Part shown: positions 16,044 through 24,721 of the stretch, one piece after another
How positions within the stretch are numbered: position 1 is the first letter of the stretch
Layout of the letters: each line of letters starts with the position of its first letter
From: Lysinibacillus boronitolerans JCM 21713 = 10a = NBRC 103108
GTDB lineage: Bacteria > Bacillota > Bacilli > Bacillales_A > Planococcaceae
Assembly (NCBI RefSeq): GCF_000772935.1
Contig: NZ_JPVR01000072.1
Coordinates: 100,737-164,736 of the forward strand
Direction: 5' to 3'
DNA length: 64,000 bases
Translations under genes and position numbers: made by a program
The notes under the pieces: generated by a model
The model's database searches: none
The model's input: the letters and a program-made list of their open reading frames with translations, nothing else
What the model was told of the DNA's origin: nothing

Positions 16044-17327
16044 CTACTTTTCATTTTTAATAAATTGCTCAATTGCTGGTAATAATTCTTCATGCAGTGG
16101 CAGCGAAGGGTCTGCATAGGTTGCTAAGTTTTCTGCACGATCTGCTGGTGCCTTTTTCAATACGTGATTCATACCCTCTAGATAAAGTATTTTTGCCTCT
16201 TTTTTGCCTTTCTTCAATGCCTCGGCATCGGCTTCCTTCACTTGTAAATCTGTTGTTCCTTGTAACAGTAATACACGTCCTTTTACTTTGGCTAGCTCAT
16301 CAGCAGGTTGATACTTTAGCAAGGAAATCAGGAAAGGCTGTACAGATGGACGGAAAAGGGCTTGTAGCTCTGGCGAAATGTTTTTCACTTGCTCCCCTTG
16401 CTTTAAAGCTGTCAAAATATTCGTGGATTCGTTGAAAAGCTTTGGTGCTAATTGACCCTTTAATTGCTCTAAAAGCACTTCATCCAATGGTCTACCTGCA
16501 CCGGCAATGGAGACAAAGGATGCTACGCCTGTCTTTTGAGCCGCTAGCAAACCAATGAGTGAGCCTTCACTATGTCCAATCACATGGACACTTGTGTAGG
16601 CTTTATCAGCCATCAATGTTTGGATAATTTGCACAGCATCATCAACATATTGGTCAAACGTTCCATCCTCTTCCTTTGTTAAGAGCGCTTGATTATCTCC
16701 AAGTCCTCGCTTATCATAACGCACCGTCGCAATGCCCTGTTGTGCTAAACCTTCTGCTAACATTTTCAAGCTATTATTTTTTCCAGCTAAAGCGGAATTA
16801 CCGTCTTTATCCGTTGGCCCCGATCCTGCTATTATCAGTGCCACTGGTGATGGGGATGGAGAAGCCTTTTGTACAGCTACCGTTAAATTGCCATTTTGAA
16901 CGGGAATCTTTAATGTGTCATAGGTAACAGGTTGCTCTTTATAAGCCTTTAGTATTAAAGGATATTTTCCACCATTTTGTTGAAATGTAGCCTCTATTTG
17001 TTCATTTTTGATTGTGCCATTAATGGCAATAGCAGAACCGTTTAAATTAATGGCCACTTTTACTTTATCACCTGTATACGTCACACTTTGGAATGGAAAA
17101 TTAGATAAGCCCTGTGCTGGCACGGATAATGTACCACTTTCCTTCTTTAAATCGATCATAATCGGTAATGGTCCATTTGGCGTTTCAATAGTTCCTTCCC
17201 ATTTTCCAATAAACTGTTCATTCATTGCATTTGTCCCCTTTGTTCCTTGATGTTGAGCAGTGACCTCTTTTTGCCCACAGGCAGCTAAAAGTAAAATTGT
17301 ACAGCAAATCAATAACCATTTTTTCAT
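16044..17327 (-). CDS. Alpha/beta-hydrolase lipoprotein
   Basis: A 427-aa lipoprotein. The signal peptide MKKWLLICCTILLLAAC ends in a lipobox, so the mature protein is lipid-anchored at C17 outside the membrane. Residues 35-130 form a small beta-rich domain (DUF3887-like in position). The rest is an alpha/beta hydrolase with oxyanion segment IAGSGPTDKDGN, nucleophile elbow GHSEGS (near residue 250) and a late GMNHVLKK histidine. It is probably an esterase or peptidase of unknown substrate. It lies 13 bp after the membrane-protein gene in the GntR operon. Confidence 0.82.
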   Translation of the reverse strand: MKKWLLICCTILLLAACGQKEVTAQHQGTKGTNAMNEQFIGKWEGTIETPNGPLPIMIDLKKESGTLSVPAQGLSNFPFQSVTYTGDKVKVAINLNGSAIAINGTIKNEQIEATFQQNGGKYPLILKAYKEQPVTYDTLKIPVQNGNLTVAVQKASPSPSPVALIIAGSGPTDKDGNSALAGKNNSLKMLAEGLAQQGIATVRYDKRGLGDNQALLTKEEDGTFDQYVDDAVQIIQTLMADKAYTSVHVIGHSEGSLIGLLAAQKTGVASFVSIAGAGRPLDEVLLEQLKGQLAPKLFNESTNILTALKQGEQVKNISPELQALFRPSVQPFLISLLKYQPADELAKVKGRVLLLQGTTDLQVKEADAEALKKGKKEAKILYLEGMNHVLKKAPADRAENLATYADPSLPLHEELLPAIEQFIKNEK

Positions 17328-17340
17328 CCAATCTTCCTTT

Positions 17341-18420
17341 CTATATGAAAATCACCAATAAAATTGGCAGTAAAGTAATAGCAATTAAGATATAGCACCA
17401 TTTGTTCGCAAAATTAACAGTCCAACCGATCCCGAACTTTTTAGGCACTAATAAGGATGGATCATTTTTATTGCAATAAAAAACACCCCATTTCCAGTAT
17501 TGATCATCTGTTACAGCTGTTTCATTTGTATGTACCTCATCAAAACGTTCATTACTTTTACTGAGCTTCCAAATGAACACTAGTAAACCACCCAACGTAA
17601 CGACATTAAAGACAAGAAAAAGTGGGAAAAAGTAAGGAGCCGTTTGATCTTGTAAAATAACGGTTGTATAGTGTAAAACAACAAATAGAATTGTCATACT
17701 AAAATTAATGGCAGCCAGATACCAGCTTCCGTATTTACGCTGAGTTAACTCCCGATGGATGGATGCTTCTTTGGCCTGTGCACTTAATTGGATTTTGGCA
17801 CTTTTCATGCCTTGATTCATCATGAAAAAACTAATTTGAATTGCCAATAATATAAGCGGCATACTGATGACTGAGAGCCGTGATTTTTGAGTCCAACCAT
17901 CGACCTCTCCAGCTCCATTCCAATGTGTCGCAAAAACATCTGGGATTGACTCATAGTTCATGAACGTAAAAGCGATTAATGCAAGTGTGATGATGATGGG
18001 TACGCTAAAAAATATAGGTGACAATGTTTCTTCATTTTGGCGGATCGATAAATCTGTCACATATACTGCTTTAATTTGTGCCTCCCACTGCTCCTGCACC
18101 TTTAATTTTTTAGTTTTGACATGATAACTCATGTAAAGTCCTGACGATAAAAGGAGCATGACATACAATAGGATAAAGGATATTAAAGACGCCTTTTCCT
18201 CTTGTATAGGTGAAAGATAGAGAGTTATTTGACCTACTAAAAATAAGCCTGCAATCCCTGCGATGACTTGGCTATAATGCTTCTTCCACAGCTTTAATTG
18301 TGGATGTTTGACATAAGGTTCTGGGATGGAAACACCAAAGACAATCGTTTTTCTTGTTAAATGCGGTGTCATCGTTTCCAAAATCCCGACAATGATAAAG
18401 ATGCCTAAGATTATAAGCAT
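17341..18420 (-). CDS. DUF1648-domain membrane protein
   Basis: A 359-aa protein with about eight hydrophobic segments. The middle carries the DUF1648 signature (SIPDVFATHWNGAGEVDGW, about residues 157-175), and the C-terminus has a KWGVFYCNKNDPSLLVPK segment of DUF5808 type. Related proteins are often encoded beside GntR/YtrA-type regulators, as here. It lies 7 bp after the regulator. Function is unknown; the SdpI/immunity proteins are distant relatives of DUF1648. Confidence 0.75.
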   Translation of the reverse strand: MLIILGIFIIVGILETMTPHLTRKTIVFGVSIPEPYVKHPQLKLWKKHYSQVIAGIAGLFLVGQITLYLSPIQEEKASLISFILLYVMLLLSSGLYMSYHVKTKKLKVQEQWEAQIKAVYVTDLSIRQNEETLSPIFFSVPIIITLALIAFTFMNYESIPDVFATHWNGAGEVDGWTQKSRLSVISMPLILLAIQISFFMMNQGMKSAKIQLSAQAKEASIHRELTQRKYGSWYLAAINFSMTILFVVLHYTTVILQDQTAPYFFPLFLVFNVVTLGGLLVFIWKLSKSNERFDEVHTNETAVTDDQYWKWGVFYCNKNDPSLLVPKKFGIGWTVNFANKWCYILIAITLLPILLVIFI

Positions 18421-18427
18421 ACTACCC

Positions 18428-18805
18428 CTACTTCCATTGTTTTAAAATTCGCTGGAACAAACTTGTCATTTGCTCTTTTTCGAGCCCTCGCGCAAAAGCC
18501 TCCGCCATAATAGGCTTCAAGGCATTTTCGACTTTTTCAACCTCCGTTTCTTCCAGCTCTCTCTTTTGACCACCAATAATGACCGCTTTTGCTTTCGGCT
18601 TTAATTCAATTAAGCCCTTCTCTTCAAGTTCATGATAACTCTTACTGACCGTGCTAACATTAATACCTAAATCCGTAGCCATCGCACGCACAGACGGTAA
18701 AGTATCACCATTTTTCAGCTCGCCACTTGCAATGCATTCAATTATTTGATTAGCCAATTGTTTATATAGCTGCAATTCACTGTTTGGATCTAATTGTATT
18801 TGCAT
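18428..18805 (-). CDS. GntR family (YtrA-type) transcriptional repressor
   Basis: A 125-aa regulator with an N-terminal winged helix-turn-helix (about residues 10-75: LYKQLANQIIECIASGEL, LPSVRAMATDLGINVSTVSK) and a short C-terminal helical dimerisation segment, typical of the YtrA subfamily. ATG 18805 is chosen because GGAGG (18812-18816) is 6 nt upstream; the frame is open further but runs through the promoter. It heads an operon with the DUF1648 protein, the lipoprotein hydrolase and the DUF3784 protein. Palindromes in its promoter suggest autorepression, relieved by an unknown signal, perhaps cell-envelope stress. Confidence 0.88.
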   Translation of the reverse strand: MQIQLDPNSELQLYKQLANQIIECIASGELKNGDTLPSVRAMATDLGINVSTVSKSYHELEEKGLIELKPKAKAVIIGGQKRELEETEVEKVENALKPIMAEAFARGLEKEQMTSLFQRILKQWK

Positions 18806-18837
18806 AATAACCCTCCAATCTGTATTGCTTATAACCA

Positions 18838-18886
18838 AACAGAAATCTGTTACGTATAGAGTAATACAGATTTTCTGTAATGTCAA
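18838..18886 (-). promoter_or_regulatory. gntR promoter with two operator palindromes
   Basis: On the minus strand, -35 TTGACA (18886-18881) is followed after 17 bp by TACTCT as a weak -10. The spacer holds a perfect palindrome TACAGA-TTT-TCTGTA (18865-18879). A second palindrome AACAGA-AA-TCTGTT (18838-18851) lies just downstream, and a further TCTGTA half-site overlaps the leader at about 18820. Repeated TCTGTW half-sites inside the promoter are what an autorepressing GntR protein would bind. Confidence 0.7.
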
Positions 18887-18931
18887 ATGAAGGAATTTTT
18901 TATGGTGTTGAGTAGAGTTTTTTTCACAATA

Positions 18932-19105
18932 AGAGCGGGAGCCTTCCCTTAGTAGTGCTTTGAACTTCATTTAGAGCGGGTTCTCCTCCCCTAGGAGCAC
19001 TTTGAACTCCATTTAGAGCGGATCCCCCTTCCTTAGGAGCGCTTTAATCTTCATTTAGAGCGGGTTCTCCTTCCTTAGGAGCGCTTTGAACTTCATTTAG
19101 AGCGG
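18932..19105. repeat. 42-bp tandem repeat of 21-bp modules (array 3)
   Basis: AGAGCGG starts repeat units at 18932, 18973, 19015, 19057 and 19099, with AGGAGCGCTT-type half-units between. The GAGCG (or GAGCA) core recurs at exactly 21-bp steps (18974, 18995, 19016, 19037, 19058, 19079, 19100). Alignment of the two half-units shows about 13 of 21 identical positions, so the 42-bp unit is itself a diverged dimer. It lies between the gntR promoter and the decayed small-gene copy and codes for nothing. Confidence 0.9.
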
Positions 19106-19127
19106 ATCTTGTGAACTATAGAATAAG

Positions 19128-19152
19128 AAACAAAAAGGACCCAGAATAATTC
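19128..19152 (-). terminator. Terminator of the decayed small-gene cassette
   Basis: On the minus strand GGATCCAGAAT pairs with ATTCTGGGTCC and TTTTTG follows. It corresponds to the hairpin behind the intact 50-aa gene. Confidence 0.6.
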
Positions 19153-19189
19153 TGGATCCATGGACACTTATTGCTTCTATTTGATTTTA

Positions 19190-19342
19190 ACTGATATGGT
19201 TTACGCTTCTTCTTAATCTATAGCAAAACAGAATGTTCTGTTTCACCTTTAGGCTTAAGATTTAAAAAGCTTCAACCTTCAACAGTTGTGGCGGACTTTC
19301 CTGAGATTCTTGGTCTTTGGGTGTTTGACTATTACTACTCAT
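19190..19342 (-). pseudogene. Frameshifted second copy of the 50-aa small gene
   Basis: GGGGAGG precedes ATG 19342 as in the intact copy, and the product begins MSSNSQTPKDQESQ. The frame stops after 26 codons at 19262. Beyond it, the DNA still resembles the other copy: a PKGETE segment appears in one frame and RLRRSV in another, so small deletions have broken it. Similarity extends into the upstream leader (CATAATAA, CTTATTAATCTAAT-like) and the downstream terminator. It is best read as a duplicated cassette in decay, although the 26-codon frame could still be translated. Confidence 0.6.
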
Positions 19343-19421
19343 TCTGCATCCTCCCCATCAGATTAGATTAATAAGTGGTTCCTCTCTTATTATGAGCCAT
19401 TCCCTATTTTTTATACATGCT

Positions 19422-19799
19422 TCAGCTTTTTTCTGTAAAGACTTGTTGGGCTATCGTTAAAGCATTTTGCACTCTTGGAAAACCGATGTAGGGTACTAAT
19501 TGTAAAAGTGCCTCGACCACTTCTGTCTGTGTCAAGCCTGCATGTAATCCACGCTGAATATGCGTTTTGGTTTGTGGTGCAGCACCTTGTGTAACAACTG
19601 CTGTGATCACGACGAGGGCTCGACTCTTTGCATCCAGCCCAGGCCGTGAATAGACATCACCGTAAGCAAATTCAATAATCATTTTGCGTAAATCGGGTGC
19701 TATATCGGCTAATGCATCGGATTCAATCATCCGTGCTGCTTCTTCCTCTGTCACATATTGTTTAATTGCTTCGAGCCCCTTTGTAAAACGTTCATTCAT
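19422..19799 (-). CDS. Carboxymuconolactone decarboxylase family protein
   Basis: A 125-aa all-helical protein of the CMD/AhpD superfamily (GDVYSRPGLDAKSRALVVIT, THIQRGLHAGLTQTEVVEALLQL). It lacks the CxxC pair of the peroxidase-like AhpD branch, so it belongs with the gamma-carboxymuconolactone decarboxylase branch or an uncharacterised relative. There are no aromatic-degradation genes nearby. GGAGGG precedes ATG 19799. It is monocistronic. Confidence 0.8.
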   Translation of the reverse strand: MNERFTKGLEAIKQYVTEEEAARMIESDALADIAPDLRKMIIEFAYGDVYSRPGLDAKSRALVVITAVVTQGAAPQTKTHIQRGLHAGLTQTEVVEALLQLVPYIGFPRVQNALTIAQQVFTEKS

Positions 19800-19825
19800 T
19801 TCTTCATCCCTCCTACATTTACTTA

Positions 19826-19862
19826 TACAAAAACCCCAATTCCGCGTCTCCAGAATTGGGGA
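19826..19862 (-). terminator. Terminator of argGH
   Basis: On the minus strand CCCCAATTC, a loop of about 11 nt and GAATTGGGG are followed by TTTTTG. It lies about 140 bp past the argH stop; the space between (19863-20002) shows no gene. Confidence 0.8.
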
Positions 19863-20002
19863 TTGTCCTTCACATATGTAAGGTTCTCTTCTTCACGTCA
19901 CCCTCTGGCTCAGTTGAAAAAGGATAAAGGTTTTCATAGTGCCTCACAGGACAGCTTTAATGAATATCTATGCAAAAAGTCACAAGGACATGCACGCAAT
20001 AA

Positions 20003-21382
20003 TTAAATGGCTACAAGACAGGCTTTCGCTTTCTCAATTTGGATTTTTACTTGTTCAAAGCCAGTACCACCTAAGGAGTGGCGGCGGCGAACAGCCGCTT
20101 CTGGCGCTAGTACATCATAAATATCCGCTTCAATTAACGCACTTTCTTGCTGCATTTCTTCCAATGGTAAGTCTAATAAATATATGCCCTTTTGAATACA
20201 TGTAAAGACAAGCTTACCAGTCACCTCATGTGCCTCACGGAATGGCATCCCCTTTGTAGCAAGGTAATCTGCTAACTCCGTTGCATTTGAAAAATCAGCG
20301 TGAACAGCCTGATGTAAACGTTCCGTGTTGACAGTCATTGTACGAACCATACCTTCAAAGATTTTAAGTGAACCAAGAATCGTATGAACAGTGTCGAACA
20401 TGCCCTCTTTGTCCTCCTGCATATCTTTGTTATACGTTAATGGTGTACCCTTTAATACCGTTAATAAGCCCATTAGATTCCCATATACACGCCCTGTTTT
20501 ACCACGAATAAGCTCTGCCATATCCGGGTTTTTCTTTTGTGGCATTATCGACGAACCTGTAGAAAAGGCATCATCCAATTCGATAAATTTAAATTCATCT
20601 GTAGACCAGATAATAATCTCCTCAGCAAAGCGTGATAAATGTGCCATAAGTAAGGAGGAATGACTTAAAAATTCCACGATAAAATCACGATCACTTACAG
20701 CATCCATGGAGTTTGCATAAACCTCGCTAAACCCTAATAGCTCTGCTGATTTTAAACGGTCAATCGGGAAAGTTGTCCCTGCCATTGCCCCAGCACCTAA
20801 AGGTAAAATATCAATACGTTTTATGGATTCTGTAAAGCGTTGTTTATCACGCTCTAGCATCCAAAAATAAGCCATTAGATGGTGTGCGAAGGATATTGGC
20901 TGTGCACGTTGTAGATGCGTATAACCTGGTGCAATCGTTTCAATATGCTCTTGTGCTTTGTCTAATAGCGTTTGCTGGAACGTCACAATTAAATCAATTG
21001 CTTCCTGCACCCGCTTTTTCAAGAAAAGATGCATATCCGTTGCTACCTGGTCATTTCGGCTACGTCCTGTATGGAGTTTGCCACCGACAGGACCTATTAA
21101 ATCAATTAACATCTTTTCTAAATTTAAGTGTATATCTTCATTGGCAACGCTAAATTCAAGCTCACCTGCGATTGCCTTATCTTTTAATTGGGCAAGACCA
21201 CCTAGAATGGCCTCTACATCAGCTGCTGGTAAAATGCCTGTTGCACCAAGCATTGTGACATGTGCAACACTACCTTCAAGGTCCTCTAGCACAAGTTGCT
21301 GGTCAAAGCCAATGGATGCGCCAAATTCGTCTACCCATGCTTCTGCTGATTTTTGGAAACGTCCACCCCAAAGTTTTGTCAT
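20003..21382 (-). CDS. argH: Argininosuccinate lyase
   Basis: Cleaves argininosuccinate to arginine and fumarate, the last step of arginine synthesis, in the cytosol. It has 459 aa, the normal length. The fumarase/aspartase-superfamily signature [12 protein letters not shown] is present near residues 281-292, as are the [10 protein letters not shown] and [16 protein letters not shown] active-site segments. AAAGGTG precedes ATG 21382. It lies 81 bp after argG and forms an argGH operon ending at the terminator near 19840. Confidence 0.97.
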   Translation of the reverse strand: MTKLWGGRFQKSAEAWVDEFGASIGFDQQLVLEDLEGSVAHVTMLGATGILPAADVEAILGGLAQLKDKAIAGELEFSVANEDIHLNLEKMLIDLIGPVGGKLHTGRSRNDQVATDMHLFLKKRVQEAIDLIVTFQQTLLDKAQEHIETIAPGYTHLQRAQPISFAHHLMAYFWMLERDKQRFTESIKRIDILPLGAGAMAGTTFPIDRLKSAELLGFSEVYANSMDAVSDRDFIVEFLSHSSLLMAHLSRFAEEIIIWSTDEFKFIELDDAFSTGSSIMPQKKNPDMAELIRGKTGRVYGNLMGLLTVLKGTPLTYNKDMQEDKEGMFDTVHTILGSLKIFEGMVRTMTVNTERLHQAVHADFSNATELADYLATKGMPFREAHEVTGKLVFTCIQKGIYLLDLPLEEMQQESALIEADIYDVLAPEAAVRRRHSLGGTGFEQVKIQIEKAKACLVAI

Positions 21383-21463
21383 GTCAGCTCACCTTTTCCT
21401 CGATTACTTATTAAAAGGTGTAGTATAAGCACAAATGCCTCACCACACCTTGCTTGTTCAACA

Positions 21464-22657
21464 TTACTTTTTATTTACAGATGAGTTCACTACAGTTGGT
21501 AGACCCCATAACTCGATAAAGCCTACAGCGGAAGCGTGATTGAATTGATCTTCCTTCGAGTATGTTGCTAGCTTTTCACTGTATAATGAATTTGGAGATT
21601 TACGTCCTTCTACAATCGCATGTCCTTTAAATAGTTTCACACGTACTGTACCATTCACATATTGTTGTGTTTGCGCAAGAAATGCTTCAAGAGCATCACG
21701 TAATGGTGAGAACCATAGACCGTCGTAAATTAATTCAGATAGTTTTTTCTCAATTACTGGCTTGAAGTGGGCTAATTCTTTTACAAGCGTTAAGTCTTCA
21801 AGCTCTTTATGCGCTGTTAACAGCACTTTTGCACCTGGAATTTCATAAACCTCACGAGATTTAATACCAACTAAACGATTTTCAACGTGATCGATACGTC
21901 CCACACCATGAGCACCTGCTACTGCATTTAATTCTTGAATTAAATCAGCAAGCTTCATTTCTTTTCCGTTTAATGCTACTGGTTTACCAGCTACAAACTC
22001 GATTTCCACATACTCTGCTTCATTCGGTGCATTTTCAACTGAAACAGTTAAGCCATAAGCTTCTTCTGGTGGCGACACCCATGGATCTTCCATGATGCCA
22101 GCCTCATTCGCACGACCCCATAGGTTTTGGTCGATTGAGAATGGTGAATCCAATGTTGCAGGAATCGGTACATTATGCTTCATTGCATATTCGATTTCCT
22201 CATCACGGCTCCAGCCCCACTCACGTACTGGTGCTAATACCTCTAAATCTGGATTTAATGCTTTAATTGATACTTCAAAACGAACTTGGTCATTCCCTTT
22301 ACCTGTGCAACCATGCGCAACAGCATCTGCACCTACTTGATTAGCAATCTCTACTAATTTTTTCGAGATAAGCGGACGGGAAAGTGCTGATACTAATGGA
22401 TACTTTTGCTCGTACCAAGTATGTGCCTGTAAAGAAATTAATGCATACCCTTCAGCAAATTCGTCTTTCGCATCCACCATATATGATTCAATCGCTCCTA
22501 CTTGAAGAGCTTTATTTTTTACGAATTCAAGATCTTTTCCTTCGCCAACGTCAAGACATACTGCAATTACGTCCCAACCTTGCTCTTTTAACCAAGGAAT
22601 TGCTACCGAAGTATCAAGTCCACCTGAATAAGCTAATACCACTTTTTTATTTGCCAT
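21464..22657 (-). CDS. argG: Argininosuccinate synthase
   Basis: Joins citrulline and aspartate with ATP to argininosuccinate. It has 397 aa. The PP-loop [10 protein letters not shown] is at residues 9-18, and [13 protein letters not shown] (near residue 115) and the C-terminal synthase domain are complete. GGAGG lies 11 nt before ATG 22657. First gene of argGH; its promoter and a possible arginine-repressor site lie just upstream. Confidence 0.97.
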   Translation of the reverse strand: MANKKVVLAYSGGLDTSVAIPWLKEQGWDVIAVCLDVGEGKDLEFVKNKALQVGAIESYMVDAKDEFAEGYALISLQAHTWYEQKYPLVSALSRPLISKKLVEIANQVGADAVAHGCTGKGNDQVRFEVSIKALNPDLEVLAPVREWGWSRDEEIEYAMKHNVPIPATLDSPFSIDQNLWGRANEAGIMEDPWVSPPEEAYGLTVSVENAPNEAEYVEIEFVAGKPVALNGKEMKLADLIQELNAVAGAHGVGRIDHVENRLVGIKSREVYEIPGAKVLLTAHKELEDLTLVKELAHFKPVIEKKLSELIYDGLWFSPLRDALEAFLAQTQQYVNGTVRVKLFKGHAIVEGRKSPNSLYSEKLATYSKEDQFNHASAVGFIELWGLPTVVNSSVNKK

Positions 22658-22724
22658 TAAAAATGCGCCTCCATTGCTCTATCGATATGTATGTTTATAC
22701 ATTCATTTAAAAGTTTATACACGA

Positions 22725-22753
22725 ATAGTATCATGTTATAAAAATAAATACAA
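22725..22753 (-). promoter_or_regulatory. argG promoter with possible ArgR box
   Basis: -35 TTGTAT (22753-22748) and -10 TACTAT (22730-22725) are 17 bp apart on the minus strand. Between the promoter and the gene, repeated GTATAAA and ATGAATGTATAAACATAC-like sequence (about 22688-22705) resembles the 18-bp AhrC/ArgR operator. No T-box is present in this leader. The rest of the 22658-22910 gap is AT-rich without other signals. Confidence 0.55.
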
Positions 22754-22910
22754 GTGTATTTTTATAAATTCATAGACTTTTATTTTTATTGTCAAAAGTA
22801 AGTCGTTCCTTGTATAAGGTTGACAAGAAATCCATGGCAATTCACGCGAAAAAACGTTTTTTTACTATCTATATAAATGTATACAATATAAATTTAGCAA
22901 CGGACGAAAA

Positions 22911-22940
22911 AAAGAATCCATTATACAAACTGGATTCTTT
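22911..22940 (-). terminator. Terminator of the CPBP protease gene
   Basis: AAAGAATCCA (22911-22920) pairs with TGGATTCTTT (22931-22940). On the minus strand a run of T follows. Confidence 0.85.
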
Positions 22941-23750
22941 CTAGCTATTTGGCTGATGTATCCTATACAATACTTTTTTAGGATTAATCAAAATAAGTAG
23001 TACGGCCACCGCCGAATATAAAATGGCATTATACATAATTAAATCAATTAGGTTTCCATTGATGGAGCCGATAAAAAAATTAAAGAGCTGATGAATAATA
23101 ATAGGAATCATTAAATTTTGATTGATCGTATAAAATACTGTCATGATGATGGTCGTAGCTATAATCGTTAACATAAAGAAGAAGCTATATTTGATCAAAT
23201 CCATTCCTATAAACCCTGTTGTAAACCATATCGGTAAATGCCACATTCCCCACCAAAAGCCTATGATAATAGAAGCTATTAATGGAGAGTACTTCTTTTG
23301 AAGCTCCAGCAGTGCAAAGCCCCTCCATCCTAACTCCTCACCTAGTGGTCCTGACAAAAGCGTTTTAATAAAATAAAAGCTCAGCATGCCCCATGAGGAC
23401 AGCGTAAAAATGGAGGTTTCTTCATAATTATTCTTGATATGAAACAAAATCACGATAAAGATAGCTGTTTGTATCATCACGATTAAAACAATTACTGAAA
23501 ATGACAGTTTGTTTTTGAATTTTTGTTTGACAAAGTATATAAAACGTTGCTCAGGATAGATTCTTGGAAAAAGTAGCGCAAAGGCAAAGGTGGATGACCA
23601 AGCCGATAGACAGCGTACGATATCAAATAGCCAAGTCGGATAGCCTAATAGCTTGACGGCTCCTACAACACAGAAAAGTGGCCAAAAAATGATATTGGTT
23701 AAAACAATAAAGCTTGCTACGGGTTTTTTTAATTTCTTTTTTCTAGGCAA
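22941..23750 (-). CDS. CPBP family intramembrane metalloprotease
   Basis: About 269 aa with eight hydrophobic segments and the CPBP (Abi) motifs: GEELGWRGF (paired glutamates and arginine, near residue 140), a following WWGMWHLPIW histidine and a late HQLFNF. Such proteins are prenyl-protease-like intramembrane enzymes linked to bacteriocin self-immunity and stress. TTG 23750 has GGGGGAT five nt upstream and is preferred; ATG 23768 would add six residues but has no ribosome site. It lies 75 bp downstream of a MerR regulator on the same strand, so common control is likely. Confidence 0.82.
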   Translation of the reverse strand: MPRKKKLKKPVASFIVLTNIIFWPLFCVVGAVKLLGYPTWLFDIVRCLSAWSSTFAFALLFPRIYPEQRFIYFVKQKFKNKLSFSVIVLIVMIQTAIFIVILFHIKNNYEETSIFTLSSWGMLSFYFIKTLLSGPLGEELGWRGFALLELQKKYSPLIASIIIGFWWGMWHLPIWFTTGFIGMDLIKYSFFFMLTIIATTIIMTVFYTINQNLMIPIIIHQLFNFFIGSINGNLIDLIMYNAILYSAVAVLLILINPKKVLYRIHQPNS

Positions 23751-23824
23751 GTAGATCCCCCATTTCATCTGAATATCTTCAGCATAAACCTAGGGGTTGC
23801 TCACAGGTCAAACCCATTTTGCCT

Positions 23825-24619
23825 TTATTTTATCGGTACATACATTTCTAAAAAAATACGTTCAAGCCCTTCTTCATAAGTCGTAAGCAATAAGTTGATA
23901 TAAACAAGCCCTAAAAGCTCATAGCCATTTTCCTTAGCTACTTTTCTTATACTAGCCTCTACTTTGTCGTCTGTATTTTTGCCACCCGTAGACCAACGCC
24001 CATCTTCAATAACTGTATAAAGACATTTGGGATGCGCTAAAACTTCACCTTTAATTGGATGATCGCTATTTTCTACTTTCCTGACAACCATAAATTTATT
24101 TTCTAGCATTCCGCTATCATTGAACCGAATAACTCTTCTTAAAGATGTGAGAATTACCGCTTTCTTTATACTGTCTGCATTTTCTTTTAACGAGTCATAT
24201 TCATCATAGGCTGTATAATGATCTATTACGCCCATTATTTCTAATGGTTTCATTTCCTTTATAGTATACGTTCCTAAAAATTGGCTAATTTTTTGACAAT
24301 CCTCTTTTACAAGCTGGAGCTTTTTTAATTGGAGCTTTTTATAAGCTATTTCCTCTAATACTTCTTGTTCCTTTTCTACTAACATTGATTGGATGTCATC
24401 TATACGCTTGCCTTTTCTCAATTCCTGAATCTTTTTGATTTCAACATCAATTTCTCTATAAAAATTGATTGTTGTGATATCGTATATATCAAAATGATTG
24501 TATATTCTATAGCCATTCTCACTTTTTTGCTGGGGCTTTACTAATCCCTTTTCTTCGTAAAATTTTAAGGTATCTCTAGAAACTCCTAAAAATTTTGCAA
24601 CTTGACCAATTGTATACAT
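23825..24619 (-). CDS. MerR family regulator with effector-binding domain
   Basis: A 264-aa regulator. The N-terminal MerR helix-turn-helix (YTIGQVAKFLGVSRDTLKFY, about residues 2-22) is followed by the wing, a long coiled helix (about 75-115) and a C-terminal GyrI-like/BmrR-type ligand-binding domain (about 120-260). This layout is that of BmrR/BltR multidrug sensors. ATG 24619 follows AAGGAG by 6 nt. The CPBP protease gene downstream is the obvious candidate target. Confidence 0.85.
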   Translation of the reverse strand: MYTIGQVAKFLGVSRDTLKFYEEKGLVKPQQKSENGYRIYNHFDIYDITTINFYREIDVEIKKIQELRKGKRIDDIQSMLVEKEQEVLEEIAYKKLQLKKLQLVKEDCQKISQFLGTYTIKEMKPLEIMGVIDHYTAYDEYDSLKENADSIKKAVILTSLRRVIRFNDSGMLENKFMVVRKVENSDHPIKGEVLAHPKCLYTVIEDGRWSTGGKNTDDKVEASIRKVAKENGYELLGLVYINLLLTTYEEGLERIFLEMYVPIK

Positions 24620-24687
24620 CAAAGTCTCCTTTTCATCGTTTCCTCTTCACTACTATATCTACACGTATATATAAATATGAAAAAAAC

Positions 24688-24716
24688 CGTAGACATGCCC
24701 TTGAAGCATGTTTACA
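24688..24716 (-). terminator. Terminator of the SDR/metallo-hydrolase operon
   Basis: On the minus strand GTAAACATGC pairs with GCATGTCTAC (one mismatch), followed by GGTTTTTTTC. Confidence 0.75.
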
Positions 24717-24721
24717 GTTCG

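Noticed and set aside
18806..18970. N-terminal extension of the GntR regulator
   Set aside because: It would run through the promoter and operators; a ribosome site sits right before ATG 18805.
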